A DNA stretch of 64,000 nt from Nitrospira defluvii (GCF_905220995.1 NZ_CAJNBJ010000018.1:209506-273505); one strand, 5' to 3'; shown: positions 47,312-55,602, counted from the first letter of the stretch. A program made the numbers and translations. The notes: generated by a model from the sequence alone, not told the origin.

Positions 47312-47480
47312 GCAGCTATCCTTTCGTTGTGGATCGCATTAAGACGGGATCAGAGAACCGTGGGGAGGGTGAATCCGGAGGGAGTCAGCTCCAAACTGGA
47401 CCTGGTCGCGATGCGATCGCGCGGTCCACGTTGAGGAGGTACAGCATTGGTGGACCGATACAATGCTGCAGTAGTTTCAC

Positions 47481-47510
47481 ACTCTACCGCAGGGTGCCCC
47501 TATCGGTCAA
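47481..47510 (-). promoter_or_regulatory. Promoter of the DEAD-box helicase gene
   Basis: On the minus strand, TTGACC (47510-47505), an 18-nt spacer, and TAGAGT (47486-47481). It predicts a leader of about 165 nt before the GTG at 47311, a long leader as in cold-regulated helicase genes. Confidence 0.5.
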
Positions 47511-47561
47511 CAGGTCGGCCGTTTTCCGTCGCTCCTGCCAGGCTGCCCACATAAGAAACGA

Positions 47562-47590
47562 TTGGTTCAGCACTGAGATTCTCTTATACT
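47562..47590 (+). promoter_or_regulatory. Promoter for the small secreted protein gene
   Basis: TTGGTT at 47562-47567, a 17-nt spacer, and TATACT at 47585-47590, followed 25 nt later by the ATG at 47616. Confidence 0.6.
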
Positions 47591-47615
47591 TTGTCCAAGG
47601 ATGTGGGAGTCGTTC

Positions 47616-47903
47616 ATGAAGCAGGCTCTGTCTTTCCTCTCGATACTTCTGCTCGCTTCCTCAGTCGCGCTGCCGGTTGAAGGAGCATCCGAAGCAACCG
47701 GTCGCGGAAAGACCGACACCAAACAAGGCCTCACCCTGGACGACATCGGGCGTGGCGTGAAGAGTGCCGCGAAACACATCGAGGAAGAAATCCCCAAGAT
47801 CGGACCGGCCATCGGGAAGGCATTCAAGCACGTGACCGGCAGAGAGAAAGAGGCCGGCAAGTCGAAGGAGGCGCCGCAGCGCTCCACCAAGCCGAAGACG
47901 TAA
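47616..47903 (+). CDS. Small secreted Lys-rich protein, unknown
   Basis: 95 aa from the ATG at 47616 (GGGAG upstream). Signal peptide MKQALSFLSILLLASSVALP with cleavage near VEGA-S. The mature part has one amphipathic helix (IGRGVKSAAKHIEEEIPKIG) and a basic tail (REKEAGKSKEAPQRSTKPKT). No family recognised. The DUF3574 lipoprotein gene follows 28 nt after its stop. Confidence 0.75.
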   Translation: MKQALSFLSILLLASSVALPVEGASEATGRGKTDTKQGLTLDDIGRGVKSAAKHIEEEIPKIGPAIGKAFKHVTGREKEAGKSKEAPQRSTKPKT

Positions 47904-47931
47904 CACCGCGCAGCGCTCTGGGCTACCACCT

Positions 47932-48354
47932 ATGCTTGCCCGCCATCCCATCATACAAGCTTCCCTGTGGCATCTACTGATTGCCCTGCTGATGAGCGGA
48001 TGTGCATCGTCCGCCCCCATTTGCTTACCGGGAACACACCCGATCGTGCTCGACTCACTCTATTTCGGAACCGCGAAGCCGGACGGCATCGTGACGGACC
48101 AAGAATGGACTAGCTTCCTGAACGACACGGTGAGTGGGGAGTTTCCTGAAGGACTGACATTCTGGATAGCCCAGGGACGCTGGAAAAACGCGACTGGCTC
48201 CGTTGCGACAGAAATCTCACACGTGCTCCAACTCGCACATGACGGGAGCCAGGAGCGAGAACGCGGCCTTCAACGCATCATCCGCACGTACAAATCGCGG
48301 TTTCGCCAGGACGCCGTCATGCGGATCCGCTCGCAGGTCTGTCGGTCTTTGTGA
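47932..48354 (+). CDS. DUF3574-type lipoprotein
   Basis: 140 aa. Lipoprotein signal WHLLIALLMSGC. The domain has the DUF3574 pattern: LYFGTAKPDGIVTDQEWTSF then FPEGLTFWIAQGRW and a C-terminal YKSRFRQDAVMRIRSQVC. The fold is thought to be ferredoxin-like; its function is unknown. No clear Shine-Dalgarno; it is probably co-transcribed with the preceding small secreted protein. Confidence 0.8.
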   Translation: MLARHPIIQASLWHLLIALLMSGCASSAPICLPGTHPIVLDSLYFGTAKPDGIVTDQEWTSFLNDTVSGEFPEGLTFWIAQGRWKNATGSVATEISHVLQLAHDGSQERERGLQRIIRTYKSRFRQDAVMRIRSQVCRSL

Positions 48355-48382
48355 GATCACTTCTGAGAAATCGCCACATACC

Positions 48383-49447
48383 CTATTCCTTTCGAGATCC
48401 CCGCCCTCGCTTTCCCACGTCTTTCAGGATTTCTGTGAGGATGCCACGGCTGTTCAATCCACCGGACTGGGCCGGGCCCAAGCTGCCCACATTGATCCCT
48501 TGTAAGGGAGGCGGCGCGGCCTGAGGAGTGGAGCTTGGCGAGACAGTCCCCGGGGTTGGGGAAGGTGGGAACAGGCTTGTCAGCGGCACGCCGGCAGTGG
48601 TCGCCAGAATGACTCCCTTCGGAGCCGTGCCGACCGGTTCCTTCTCAGTTCCCACTGCAGAGGCTACAAAAAACTGCCCAGTCTCAAGCGCAACACCCAC
48701 CTGCGCATTGACGATTTGGTGCATGACCGTCCCCGGGATTTGGCGATGTTCCTCCCTGACGGCGAGCGGCTGTGCCGGCGCCTGATTCACCTCGTGCTCA
48801 GACACGGCCAAGAATTTCCCCGTCTTCACCGATACTTCATTCCCCGCCTTCAGAGTTAAGACTTTCCCCTCTTCCGTTAACGGTTCAATGCGTGCGGTTC
48901 CTTCGAGCACTCGAACTGTTTCGCCAGGAATCCCATTCAGTAGGCCATAAAAAAATGATTGGCGTTCTGCCCCGGGAACCATCGACTCTATGATTCCTCC
49001 CCGTGTCCTCACCGTTGTAAGCGGTGTTCGAAGCGTCAGGGTATCAGTCACTCTCCCGGCATTGTACGACAGGGCAATTCGCACGGTCCCTTGATGCAGT
49101 CGCACGTCTGTTTGCCCATATTGCGCCTCCCCAATCGTCGCTCGTGCATCATGGTGTAGGGCCACGATCGCCCGATGATCCCACAGTAGTTCCAATTTCC
49201 CGCCCTGTCCTGTCCGGAGTTCATCGCCGGCGGATATGAGATCGCCGAGCTTCAGCGGAACCATGCCTGACGGATCAGATGCGCGCGTCTTCACCGGCGT
49301 CCCGAGAAGATCCGTGACGAGGCCAAACGCCGGCTTAGGATTGGAGAGGGGGCGTGGCGCCTCTTGGGCCAATACCGGGATGGCCACGCCCAACAGAACC
49401 GCCACACTCCACCCAACTCCCCTTACCCACCTACTACGCGTGTCCAT
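48383..49447 (-). CDS. Secreted FecR-domain protein
   Basis: 354 aa from ATG 49447 (GAGGGA upstream); a GTG start at 49471 is possible. Signal peptide GWSVAVLLGVAIPVLAQEA. The FecR-type domain (about 45-230) has VPLKLGDLISAGDELRTGQG then GKLELLWDHRAIVALHHDA and LRTPLTTVRTRGGII, with a second strand set GETVRVLEGTARIEPL. The C-terminal 100 residues are Pro/Ser/Thr-rich. Unlike the iron-siderophore FecR it has no cytoplasmic part and no sigma factor neighbour, so it is likely a surface or periplasmic scaffold. It is divergent from a TPR/beta-barrel gene. Confidence 0.85.
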   Translation of the reverse strand: MDTRSRWVRGVGWSVAVLLGVAIPVLAQEAPRPLSNPKPAFGLVTDLLGTPVKTRASDPSGMVPLKLGDLISAGDELRTGQGGKLELLWDHRAIVALHHDARATIGEAQYGQTDVRLHQGTVRIALSYNAGRVTDTLTLRTPLTTVRTRGGIIESMVPGAERQSFFYGLLNGIPGETVRVLEGTARIEPLTEEGKVLTLKAGNEVSVKTGKFLAVSEHEVNQAPAQPLAVREEHRQIPGTVMHQIVNAQVGVALETGQFFVASAVGTEKEPVGTAPKGVILATTAGVPLTSLFPPSPTPGTVSPSSTPQAAPPPLQGINVGSLGPAQSGGLNSRGILTEILKDVGKRGRGSRKE

Positions 49448-49638
49448 GAGATCGATATCCCTCGCCACCACTGCCGACTTGAATCACATCACCAATCATG
49501 TAATCTCCGCGAGACCTTGACCATAGCCACTTTGCAGAGATTTGGTCTCGGAAAATACAAACCCCGTATCGTATAGTAGGGAGGCGCACAGCTACACGTC
49601 AAGCGAAGAACCTGCAGGCAGGGAGGAACTCATCACGC

Positions 49639-51303
49639 ATGCATTCGCAATGGTTACCGACCATTCCTCCATGCAACTCTCACGTTCAGCGACGACCGCT
49701 TCTCGCCGCAATATTCATGGTCGTCGTCATGCTGGTATGGTTTCCTGTTTGCTCCCTGGCGCAGCAGGCTGATGCGGAGGTACTCGTCGCCGAGGGAATT
49801 CTGGCCCTTGAGGCCAAGCAGTTTGACGAAGCGCGCGCTTTCTTCGCACGGGCCATTTCACTGGATCCAGGCCATGGGCGAGCCTATTATTATCTCGCGC
49901 GTTGCCATCTGGCCCAAGGAAGGTCGGACCTGGCCATTGCTCCCCTCACGACTCTTCACCAGCTTCGGCCAAACGATCTGGATGCGACCTACCAATTGGG
50001 AATCGCACATTTTGCACTGCGGGCCGACGAGAAGGCGGCGCCGCTCTTGGAGGAGGTCTTTCAGCGGGAGCCGAGTCGGAAGGACTTAGGCTTTGCTGTG
50101 GGCGTACTTCGTTATCAGAAGAAAGATTATGACGGTGCCGTGGCTGCGCTGGCGAGCAACCGATCATCCGATCCGGACATTCAGCAACTTGTGATGTTTT
50201 ATCGAGGCCTGGCCCTGGGAATACTCGGCCTTTCCGACCAGGCACAGGCGGAATTGATCTCCGCGCAACGCGTCCAGCCCAATTCTCCGATCACCGGTGC
50301 ATCCGTCCGCATCCAGGAAGCACTGACCGCCGCCGCGACACGGATGCCGGATACCCAGCGACTTCATGTGCAACTCGCAGTTGGAGGGTATTACGACGAC
50401 AACGTGGCTGTGAACCCTCGCACAAGCAGCGACGTGGTCGCGGAGACTCTCCGTGCACGCACCACACAGTCCCCAGGCTTCGTCACCTCCGCTAGGGGCG
50501 ACTACTCCTGGTATCGCAATGGGCCGATTGAGTCGACGGTGGCCTACTCGTACTACCAGACGGTGAACACCAACAGCGGCGTGGGCGCCTTCGACATCCA
50601 AGACCACCTGGGCGCGCTGTCCGGCGTCTATCGAGGCACGTTGGGAAGCATCCCCTATGAAATCGGCGGGCAATACAGCTATGACTACATGCTTCTCGGG
50701 CTAAAGGGCTTTCTCTCACGTCACACACTCACCTTCCCCGCCGCCTTCGTTCCGCCCGCAGTGACATTGCCAGCCCTCGGTCGGATGGAAAACCTGACCA
50801 CTGTCCTGTATCGGTATCAGCGAAAGGACTTCTACGCGGAGCCCGGCAATAGCGATCTCCGATTTGCCCCGGAATCACGCGATGCGTTCAACAGCATGCT
50901 CGGGGTTCTCCAGGCCTTTCGCTTCCGGCAAGATCAGTACATCCTCCGGTTGGGGTACCAGCACGACGTCGAGGCCGCCAGCGGATCCAGTTTCGCCTAT
51001 TCAGGAGATCGAATTCAGGCAGGAGTGCAAGTTGTGCTTCCTTGGTATGACCTCAACCTCAGACTCGACTACGAAGTACACTGGCGGGCGTACAACCATG
51101 TCCAAGGCATTTTCTTAGACAATACCGGGGAATTATCCGCGCGCCGGGATATCGAGCAAGACATTTTCTGCCAAATCACCAAGCCATTACCCCACAACCT
51201 CAACCTTGCGCTGCAATATCAGGGAGTCCTCAACAGCTCTAATATTCCCGTGTATGCCTACAGCAAGAACGTCGTTACAACCCTTCTCACCTGGTCGTAT
51301 TGA
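49639..51303 (+). CDS. TPR plus outer-membrane beta-barrel protein
   Basis: 554 aa. Signal peptide around residues 20-42 (LLAAIFMVVVMLVWFPVCSL, AQQ). Four or so TPR units follow (about 45-235; QFDEARAFFARAISLDPGHG, AYYYLARCHLAQGRSDLA). From about 240 to the end alternating strands such as LHVQLAVGGYYDDNVAVN and SYYQTVNTNSGVGAFDIQ form a probable beta-barrel, ending in TLLTWSY with a terminal aromatic residue. This TPR-barrel design occurs in polysaccharide or protein export across the outer membrane. It pairs with the divergent FecR protein. Confidence 0.82.
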   Translation: MHSQWLPTIPPCNSHVQRRPLLAAIFMVVVMLVWFPVCSLAQQADAEVLVAEGILALEAKQFDEARAFFARAISLDPGHGRAYYYLARCHLAQGRSDLAIAPLTTLHQLRPNDLDATYQLGIAHFALRADEKAAPLLEEVFQREPSRKDLGFAVGVLRYQKKDYDGAVAALASNRSSDPDIQQLVMFYRGLALGILGLSDQAQAELISAQRVQPNSPITGASVRIQEALTAAATRMPDTQRLHVQLAVGGYYDDNVAVNPRTSSDVVAETLRARTTQSPGFVTSARGDYSWYRNGPIESTVAYSYYQTVNTNSGVGAFDIQDHLGALSGVYRGTLGSIPYEIGGQYSYDYMLLGLKGFLSRHTLTFPAAFVPPAVTLPALGRMENLTTVLYRYQRKDFYAEPGNSDLRFAPESRDAFNSMLGVLQAFRFRQDQYILRLGYQHDVEAASGSSFAYSGDRIQAGVQVVLPWYDLNLRLDYEVHWRAYNHVQGIFLDNTGELSARRDIEQDIFCQITKPLPHNLNLALQYQGVLNSSNIPVYAYSKNVVTTLLTWSY

Positions 51304-51359
51304 CCTTGTCGTGCAGATCACACGCGACACGGTGAAGCGCGGATTTAAGGACGGAGCAC

Positions 51360-51395
51360 GCCCGGAGACTCGCACAAGGCGGGGCATCTCCGGGC
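51360..51395. other. Inverted repeat after the TPR-barrel gene
   Basis: GCCCGGAGA (51360-51368) pairs with TCTCCGGGC (51387-51395), with an 18-nt loop and no T-run. It may be a weak or Rho-assisted terminator between convergent genes. Confidence 0.3.
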
Positions 51396-51457
51396 CCACC
51401 CACATCCAGCTTGCAGGTCCGGTTTAACCGCGAAGCTTGGCGCCCGACCCCGTCAGG

Positions 51458-51802
51458 TCAGGCCCACATGCGATGTTGTTCGCTGACCTGCTCGCTTCCA
51501 TTCGTCTTTACGATGACCCACAACACATCCTCCGGAATCGACACGACCTTCAGCTGAGCACAATGACCATTCGCCTCTCCTTGGAGTTCCTCCACCACTT
51601 GCACCAACCGCTTGTCGTCACGGGGAATCGACACCCCGCACCGGTTGAGGCTTGGCTCCCGAGGACCTGCCGCAGAAGGCCAGTAGGCGCCCAGGTCGGT
51701 CTCGTTGAGCGCATCCGGCTGCCCCAGCTCACGCAGGCGCAGAAATGCTTTGTGACTCAAACAGAACTGATCATAACTCGTGTTAATGACGATCTTTCGC
51801 AC
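51458..51802 (-). CDS. Conserved hypothetical protein (small soluble, nucleoid- or stress-type family)
   Basis: 114 aa from GTG 51802, with AAAAGGAGG 9 nt upstream. The pattern KIVINTSYDQFCLSHKAFLR, then IPRDDKRLVQVVEELQGEAN and a closing VWVIVKTNGSEQVSEQHR-like strand, belongs to a widespread small family I recognise by its HKA-, RDD- and EANG-type blocks. No function is established to my knowledge. Downstream of the CsbD-like gene on the same strand, so they may share the promoter element at 52.3 kb. Confidence 0.72.
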   Translation of the reverse strand: MRKIVINTSYDQFCLSHKAFLRLRELGQPDALNETDLGAYWPSAAGPREPSLNRCGVSIPRDDKRLVQVVEELQGEANGHCAQLKVVSIPEDVLWVIVKTNGSEQVSEQHRMWA

Positions 51803-51887
51803 GACTGGTGCCCTCCTTTTGGCTCTTATCGCCCGCGCGGGCGCAAGGCCTCGCCGAGATATCGATGCTCCGGACGGAGACACTGAT

Positions 51888-52130
51888 TCAGGCGGTCGGT
51901 TTCAGGTCTTGGTATCCGATATAGTTACCGCTCCAATGCGCATGCCGACGATCAGCCCACAGACTGACTTCGTCCTTGTGCCCCTCACCATAACGTTTCT
52001 GCAGCACATCACCGAACTTTGCCAGGCTGCCCTGGATTTCACCGAGATCGCTCTCCGTGATGTTCCCCCACCTGGCCTTGAGGGGAGCCTTGAGTTGCAG
52101 CCAGAACTGTTGGAATTGCTCCTGTGTCAT
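51888..52130 (-). CDS. CsbD-like small stress protein
   Basis: 80 aa from ATG 52130, 7 nt after AAAGGAG. The N-terminal FWLQLKAPLKARWGNITESD then LGEIQGSLAKFGDVLQKRYG has the CsbD-family pattern (W..LK...K..WG.lT..DL..I.G). CsbD proteins are small, abundant general-stress proteins of unknown mechanism. The C-terminal 30 residues (WADRRHAHWSGNYIGYQDLK) are an extension. Its promoter and leader are copy A of the repeated element. Confidence 0.75.
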   Translation of the reverse strand: MTQEQFQQFWLQLKAPLKARWGNITESDLGEIQGSLAKFGDVLQKRYGEGHKDEVSLWADRRHAHWSGNYIGYQDLKPTA

Positions 52131-52225
52131 TGCATTCTCCTTTATCGGTGGCAAGCATCGCGCCACACCGTTGTAAGGGCCGACACGCGCGAACGCATGC
52201 CGAGACCTGGTGCTCTGAGATGGAA

Positions 52226-52415
52226 ACTCTGGCGTAGAAGCAGCGAAGACCGGGGAATCAGACGCGCAAAGGATGGAAGGAGGCGCGCAAGATGAGACAG
52301 TCGGCGTGGCTCAAGACGTCATAACTCACCCTACAGTGCGCGACTGGCTGTGTCAACGGAGGCTGCGAGGCTCGATGAGGCAAGCTCTTGATTCCACGCG
52401 ACTTAATTATTTTCT
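52226..52415 (-). promoter_or_regulatory. Repeated promoter-leader element, copy A
   Basis: Reading leftward: AATAATTA (52411-52404), 55 nt, TTGACA (52356-52351), a 17-nt spacer, TAGGGT (52333-52328), then about 100 nt of leader conserved with copies B and C. Shared leader blocks are ATGACGT, GCCACGCCG, two TGCGCG blocks and GGTCTTCG-type, ending near CTACGCCAGAG. It lies 96 nt upstream of the CsbD-like start. The leader has no supportable protein; ATGACGTCTTGA would encode only three residues. Confidence 0.75.
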
Positions 52416-52475
52416 GGCAAGGCTCAAGCGAACCGCCCGTGTGGAGCAGTGTGATGGATCAGCATCAATTGCAGT

Positions 52476-52528
52476 CCCTGCCTCGCTCTGGCGAGGCAGG
52501 GGGTTCAACTCCTGCCCGCCAGAGCGAG
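52476..52528. other. Two mutually exclusive hairpins after the OFOR beta genes
   Basis: Hairpin 1: CCCTGCCTCG (52476-52485) with CGAGGCAGGG (52492-52501). Hairpin 2: CTCGCTCTGGCG (52482-52493) with CGCCAGAGCGAG (52517-52528), extended by GGCAGG/CCTGCC. They share bases and so compete. There is no T-run. It is 34 nt beyond the stop of the OFOR beta gene and could act as a transcript end or attenuator. Confidence 0.4.
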
Positions 52529-52561
52529 CCTGGGAAATGACTGCTTATCCCTTAAGGCTAC

Positions 52562-53455
52562 TCAGGCCGTCGTGACGGAAGCAGGGACGGCCTTCGGCAT
52601 AAATTCCTTGTAGCCATAGCGCTCGGCAAGATACGCCTTCGCTTCGTCGCTGACATACTCGGTAAATTTGTAACGATCGTCTTCAACGGTCTTGGCATCT
52701 TCCATCACCTTGTCGGTCGGGATCGCGTACTCGATATTGCAGGAAGTATACGCCTGAATATACGTAGGGCCGATGTCCCGGGCGATCAACACCGCTTTTT
52801 TGATGACGCTTTCCACCCGCCGCGGATTGTTCGGCACGACCGTAGCGATATAGGAACAGCCGGCGACTTTGGCCATCGTGACCATGTCCATTTTTTCGAA
52901 CTTCTTTCCCAGCGGAGCCATCTTCAGCACGGCCCCTCTGGTCGTCATACCGCTTTCCTGCCCGCCGGTGTTGCCGTACACCTCGTTGTCCAACATGATG
53001 GTCGTGAACCGTTCCTTCCGGAACCAGGAATGCAGCACCTGCTGGAACCCGATGTCGGCGGTTCCGCCGTCGCCCGCGATTACGACCACATCCTTCGGCT
53101 TGTCGCCGAAACGGAGCCGGAGTCCTCGCGATAAACCGCTCGCGACACCATTCTGGTCGCCGTAGTTGCCGTACACGAATGGAATCGCCGCCTGGGAAAT
53201 CGCCAATCGTCCGCAACCGGCCGTCCCAACGGTAATGGTATCTTCGGGATTCGGGAAGGCGATGATCGCCAACCGAATGAACAGTGTCATGGCGCAGCCG
53301 GCACACATCGGGTGTTCTTCCAGGATTTCCTTGAAGCTGCCCATCTGCGACACCGTTGTCTTTTTCCCGAATGGTCCATGTTCGACCATATCCCGATATT
53401 CTTTCGGCATGAACTGCTCGAAGCCGGGTGTAAACTTGACATAATCGAGACTCAT
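52562..53455 (-). CDS. 2-oxoacid:ferredoxin oxidoreductase, beta (ThDP-binding) subunit
   Basis: 297 aa. Fe-S/active-site cysteines occur in HPMCAGCAMTL, GTAGCGRLAI and AYTSCNIEYA. The thiamine diphosphate/Mg motif is VIAGDGGTADIGFQQVLHSW with the distal LDNEVYGNTGGQES. The enzyme family reversibly converts acetyl-CoA or succinyl-CoA plus CO2 to the 2-oxoacid using reduced ferredoxin, as in the reductive TCA cycle. No alpha, gamma or delta subunit gene is in the window. A second beta paralogue lies 52 nt upstream. Confidence 0.92.
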   Translation of the reverse strand: MSLDYVKFTPGFEQFMPKEYRDMVEHGPFGKKTTVSQMGSFKEILEEHPMCAGCAMTLFIRLAIIAFPNPEDTITVGTAGCGRLAISQAAIPFVYGNYGDQNGVASGLSRGLRLRFGDKPKDVVVIAGDGGTADIGFQQVLHSWFRKERFTTIMLDNEVYGNTGGQESGMTTRGAVLKMAPLGKKFEKMDMVTMAKVAGCSYIATVVPNNPRRVESVIKKAVLIARDIGPTYIQAYTSCNIEYAIPTDKVMEDAKTVEDDRYKFTEYVSDEAKAYLAERYGYKEFMPKAVPASVTTA

Positions 53456-53507
53456 CTGAAACCTCGCTCTCTTATTGCCGCGGAAGCGGCGGTGATCATC
53501 CTACCGC

Positions 53508-54404
53508 TTAGGACACCAGTTGCTTGGCAGCGGCTTTCTTCTCTTTGGCTTTGGCATCACGCTCCGCTAAGAGCTGTTTTGCCGGCTCGCTGATATATTC
53601 CTTGAAGGCAAACCGTTCCGTGGGCTTCTCGGAGTCCCGCATTTCCTGCAAACCCTCCATGCTGTTCTTGCCGATCTCCAGAATGCAGGGCGTATAGAGT
53701 TGCAGATAGGTCGGCCCGATTTCCCGCGCGATCAGCACCGCGTTGCGTACGACCTTCTCAACCAGCGACGGCTTGCTCACCGTGCAGTTGACTACGTAGT
53801 GACAGCCGGACTCCCGGGCAATTTCAGGCAACCGGACCTTCTCGAACAGCTTTCCAACCGGCGCCATTTTGGCCACGAACCCCTTCTGCATAAGACCGCT
53901 CTCCTGCCCGCCGGTGTTGGCGTAGAGTTCGTTGTCAAAGCAAATGGTCGTGAACTTTTCCTGGCGGAACCAGGCTTGCAGGGTCATGTCCAGGCCGATG
54001 TCCACCGTCGCGCCATCTCCCGCCAACACGACCACATCTTTAATACGATCAGGAAAGCGGACACTCAAGGCTCGTTTGAGCCCCGAGGCAATGGCATTCT
54101 GATTCCCGAACAGGGAATGAATGTTGTGGACGGCCACCATCGGAAACACGAGGCTCGTACAGCCGGTCGAGCCGACCATGACCGTGTCTTCGGGGTTGGG
54201 GAGCGAGGCCAGAATATATCGAAACGCCATGGATTCAGGACATCCGGCACAGAGTGAATGCTGCTCGATCAATTCCTTGGAGGTGCCGATGTCCTTCCAT
54301 CCACGATCCTCCTTGCCGTATGTGGCACTGCTGACCAGGTCCTGATAATCCGACGGCATGATGTCATACAGATCCGGCGAAATCTTGATGCGTTCTTTGC
54401 TCAT
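53508..54404 (-). CDS. 2-oxoacid:ferredoxin oxidoreductase beta-subunit paralogue
   Basis: 298 aa, related along its whole length to the gene downstream: cysteines in HSLCAGCPESM, STGCTSLVF and YTPCILEIG, ThDP motif VLAGDGATVDIGLDMTLQAW, and FDNELYANTGGQES. The C-terminal 20 residues are Lys/Ala-rich. In five-subunit Nitrospira/Hydrogenobacter-type enzymes the pieces are encoded together; here only two beta-type genes are adjacent, so each may belong to a different complex, or the two may form a heteromer. AGAGGAGAG precedes the ATG. Confidence 0.92.
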   Translation of the reverse strand: MSKERIKISPDLYDIMPSDYQDLVSSATYGKEDRGWKDIGTSKELIEQHSLCAGCPESMAFRYILASLPNPEDTVMVGSTGCTSLVFPMVAVHNIHSLFGNQNAIASGLKRALSVRFPDRIKDVVVLAGDGATVDIGLDMTLQAWFRQEKFTTICFDNELYANTGGQESGLMQKGFVAKMAPVGKLFEKVRLPEIARESGCHYVVNCTVSKPSLVEKVVRNAVLIAREIGPTYLQLYTPCILEIGKNSMEGLQEMRDSEKPTERFAFKEYISEPAKQLLAERDAKAKEKKAAAKQLVS

Positions 54405-54673
54405 CGCTCTCTCCTCTCAGCTTTTCCAAGGGTCAATGTGCTTCAAGCCGGCTGGAAACCGTTTTTCCTTCTCCGGCGCTCTACGTGTTAACCGCGACGG
54501 GCGAGCGTGCCGGAACGCACCCCAAGCGCACGCTTAATTTCTTCCACGATGATTTCCGGCAGCATGGTCATCCCGCCACACACTCGCGGGCCGGCGATGA
54601 CACGCTCACTTCTTGGGAAGGTGAGCCTTCAGTCACGGCGACGATCGCACAGAGACAGCGATGCGAGCCGGAA

Positions 54674-54994
54674 TTAGGCGCTGAATGAGCTCCCGCAGCC
54701 GCAGGTCGTCTTGGCTTGTGGATTCTTGATCGCAAATCCCGAGCCCTGCACGCTGTCGACATAGTCGACTTCGCAGCCACTCAACAGCGGAGCGCTTTGC
54801 GAATCCATGATCACCTTCACGTCGCCCTTTTCAATCACGGTATCGTCATCGCTCATCTTCGACTCGAACGCCATCCCATATTGATAGCCGTGGCAGCCCC
54901 CGCCCTTCACATAAACCCGCAACCCCAAGGTATCTTTTTCTTCCAACATCAACTCGCGAATTTTCTCTTCAGCCGTTGCCGTGATGGTAATCAT
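54674..54994 (-). CDS. erpA: A-type iron-sulfur cluster carrier (ErpA/IscA family)
   Basis: 106 aa from ATG 54994 (AGGGAG upstream); the longer frame to 55111 lies in the leader. The three cluster-ligand cysteines are in GGGCHGYQYG and TTCGCGSSFSA. IKNPQAKTTCGCGSSF is ErpA-like. It delivers Fe-S clusters to apoproteins; the OFOR beta subunits encoded just downstream need 4Fe-4S clusters. Its promoter and leader are copy B of the repeated element. Confidence 0.92.
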   Translation of the reverse strand: MITITATAEEKIRELMLEEKDTLGLRVYVKGGGCHGYQYGMAFESKMSDDDTVIEKGDVKVIMDSQSAPLLSGCEVDYVDSVQGSGFAIKNPQAKTTCGCGSSFSA

Positions 54995-55125
54995 AATGGT
55001 GCTCCCTTGTACTGCTATATGAAACGGGTAATAGTGTCTGATGGAACTACTGGTCACAACGCCGTGCCTCGCCGGAAGCGACAATCGCTCCGTCCACGAA
55101 GACGGTATCATCGGTCAGTGCAGGG

Positions 55126-55261
55126 CACTCTGGCGTAAGAAGCGACGGAGACCGGACAATCAGTCGCGCGGGAAGGAGACTCGAAGCGCGAGGGAGAGAA
55201 CAGTCGGCGGAGCTAGAGACGTCATATCCTTCACGCTAAGCGCTATGGCGATCGGAGTCAA
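55126..55261 (-). promoter_or_regulatory. Repeated promoter-leader element, copy B
   Basis: Reading leftward: TTGACT (55261-55256), a 17-nt spacer, TAGCGT (55238-55233), then the conserved leader (ATGACGT, CCGCCGACTGT, GCGCG blocks, CCGGTCTCCG, ACGCCAGAG). Similarity to A and C starts at the -35 box; the upstream AATAATTA block of A and C is missing. It feeds the erpA-like gene 130 nt farther on. From 55262 to 55413 I see nothing else. Confidence 0.72.
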
Positions 55262-55413
55262 GGGATATTGAGGCCTAGTCCGTTGGTTGACTCGTGCCCG
55301 GGAGGCAGCAAGGGAGTACAGAAGACACCTATGCTTCCAACAACGAGAGACATCGGAGCATCGGCAAACCACATGGCTACCCCACCAATCAGACAGTTAG
55401 GCCCGGTGAGGCC

Positions 55414-55602
55414 TCAGGGCTGGGTGGCGGCCCCGACTGGCACCGGCTTCTCCTGAGGTGCCGTCTGTATTGAGGCCTTCAGGCCTTGGATGGCTCGCGC
55501 CACATCTTCCTCTGTCGACCCGAAACGATCCCCCATCACCTTGATGGCTTGATTGATCGACTTTGTCATATTTGCGATGCGTTCCTCCGGCGTCATACTC
55601 AT
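55414..55602 (-). CDS. Small hypothetical protein
   Basis: 62 aa. AGGAGAG lies 8-9 nt before the ATG. The sequence is one helical stretch (ERIANMTKSINQAIKVMGDR) plus EEDVARAIQGLKASIQTA and a Pro-rich end; no signal peptide. No family recognised. It is last of the minus-strand run of small genes. Confidence 0.65.
   Translation of the reverse strand: MSMTPEERIANMTKSINQAIKVMGDRFGSTEEDVARAIQGLKASIQTAPQEKPVPVGAATQP

Noticed and set aside
52480..52530. tRNA-like 3' portion (GGTTCAACTCC)
   Set aside because: The T-arm does not pair correctly (third and fourth positions fail) and no acceptor, D or anticodon arm can be drawn. It is explained better by the competing hairpins.
55126..55261. Reading the leader of copy B as an N-terminal extension of a protein (MTSLAPPTV...)
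   Set aside because: The equivalent frame in copies A and C stops after three codons, so conservation is of nucleotides and not of protein.
55268..55456. Plus-strand 62-codon frame next to copy B
   Set aside because: No ribosome-binding site, and it overlaps the 3' end of the minus-strand small gene.
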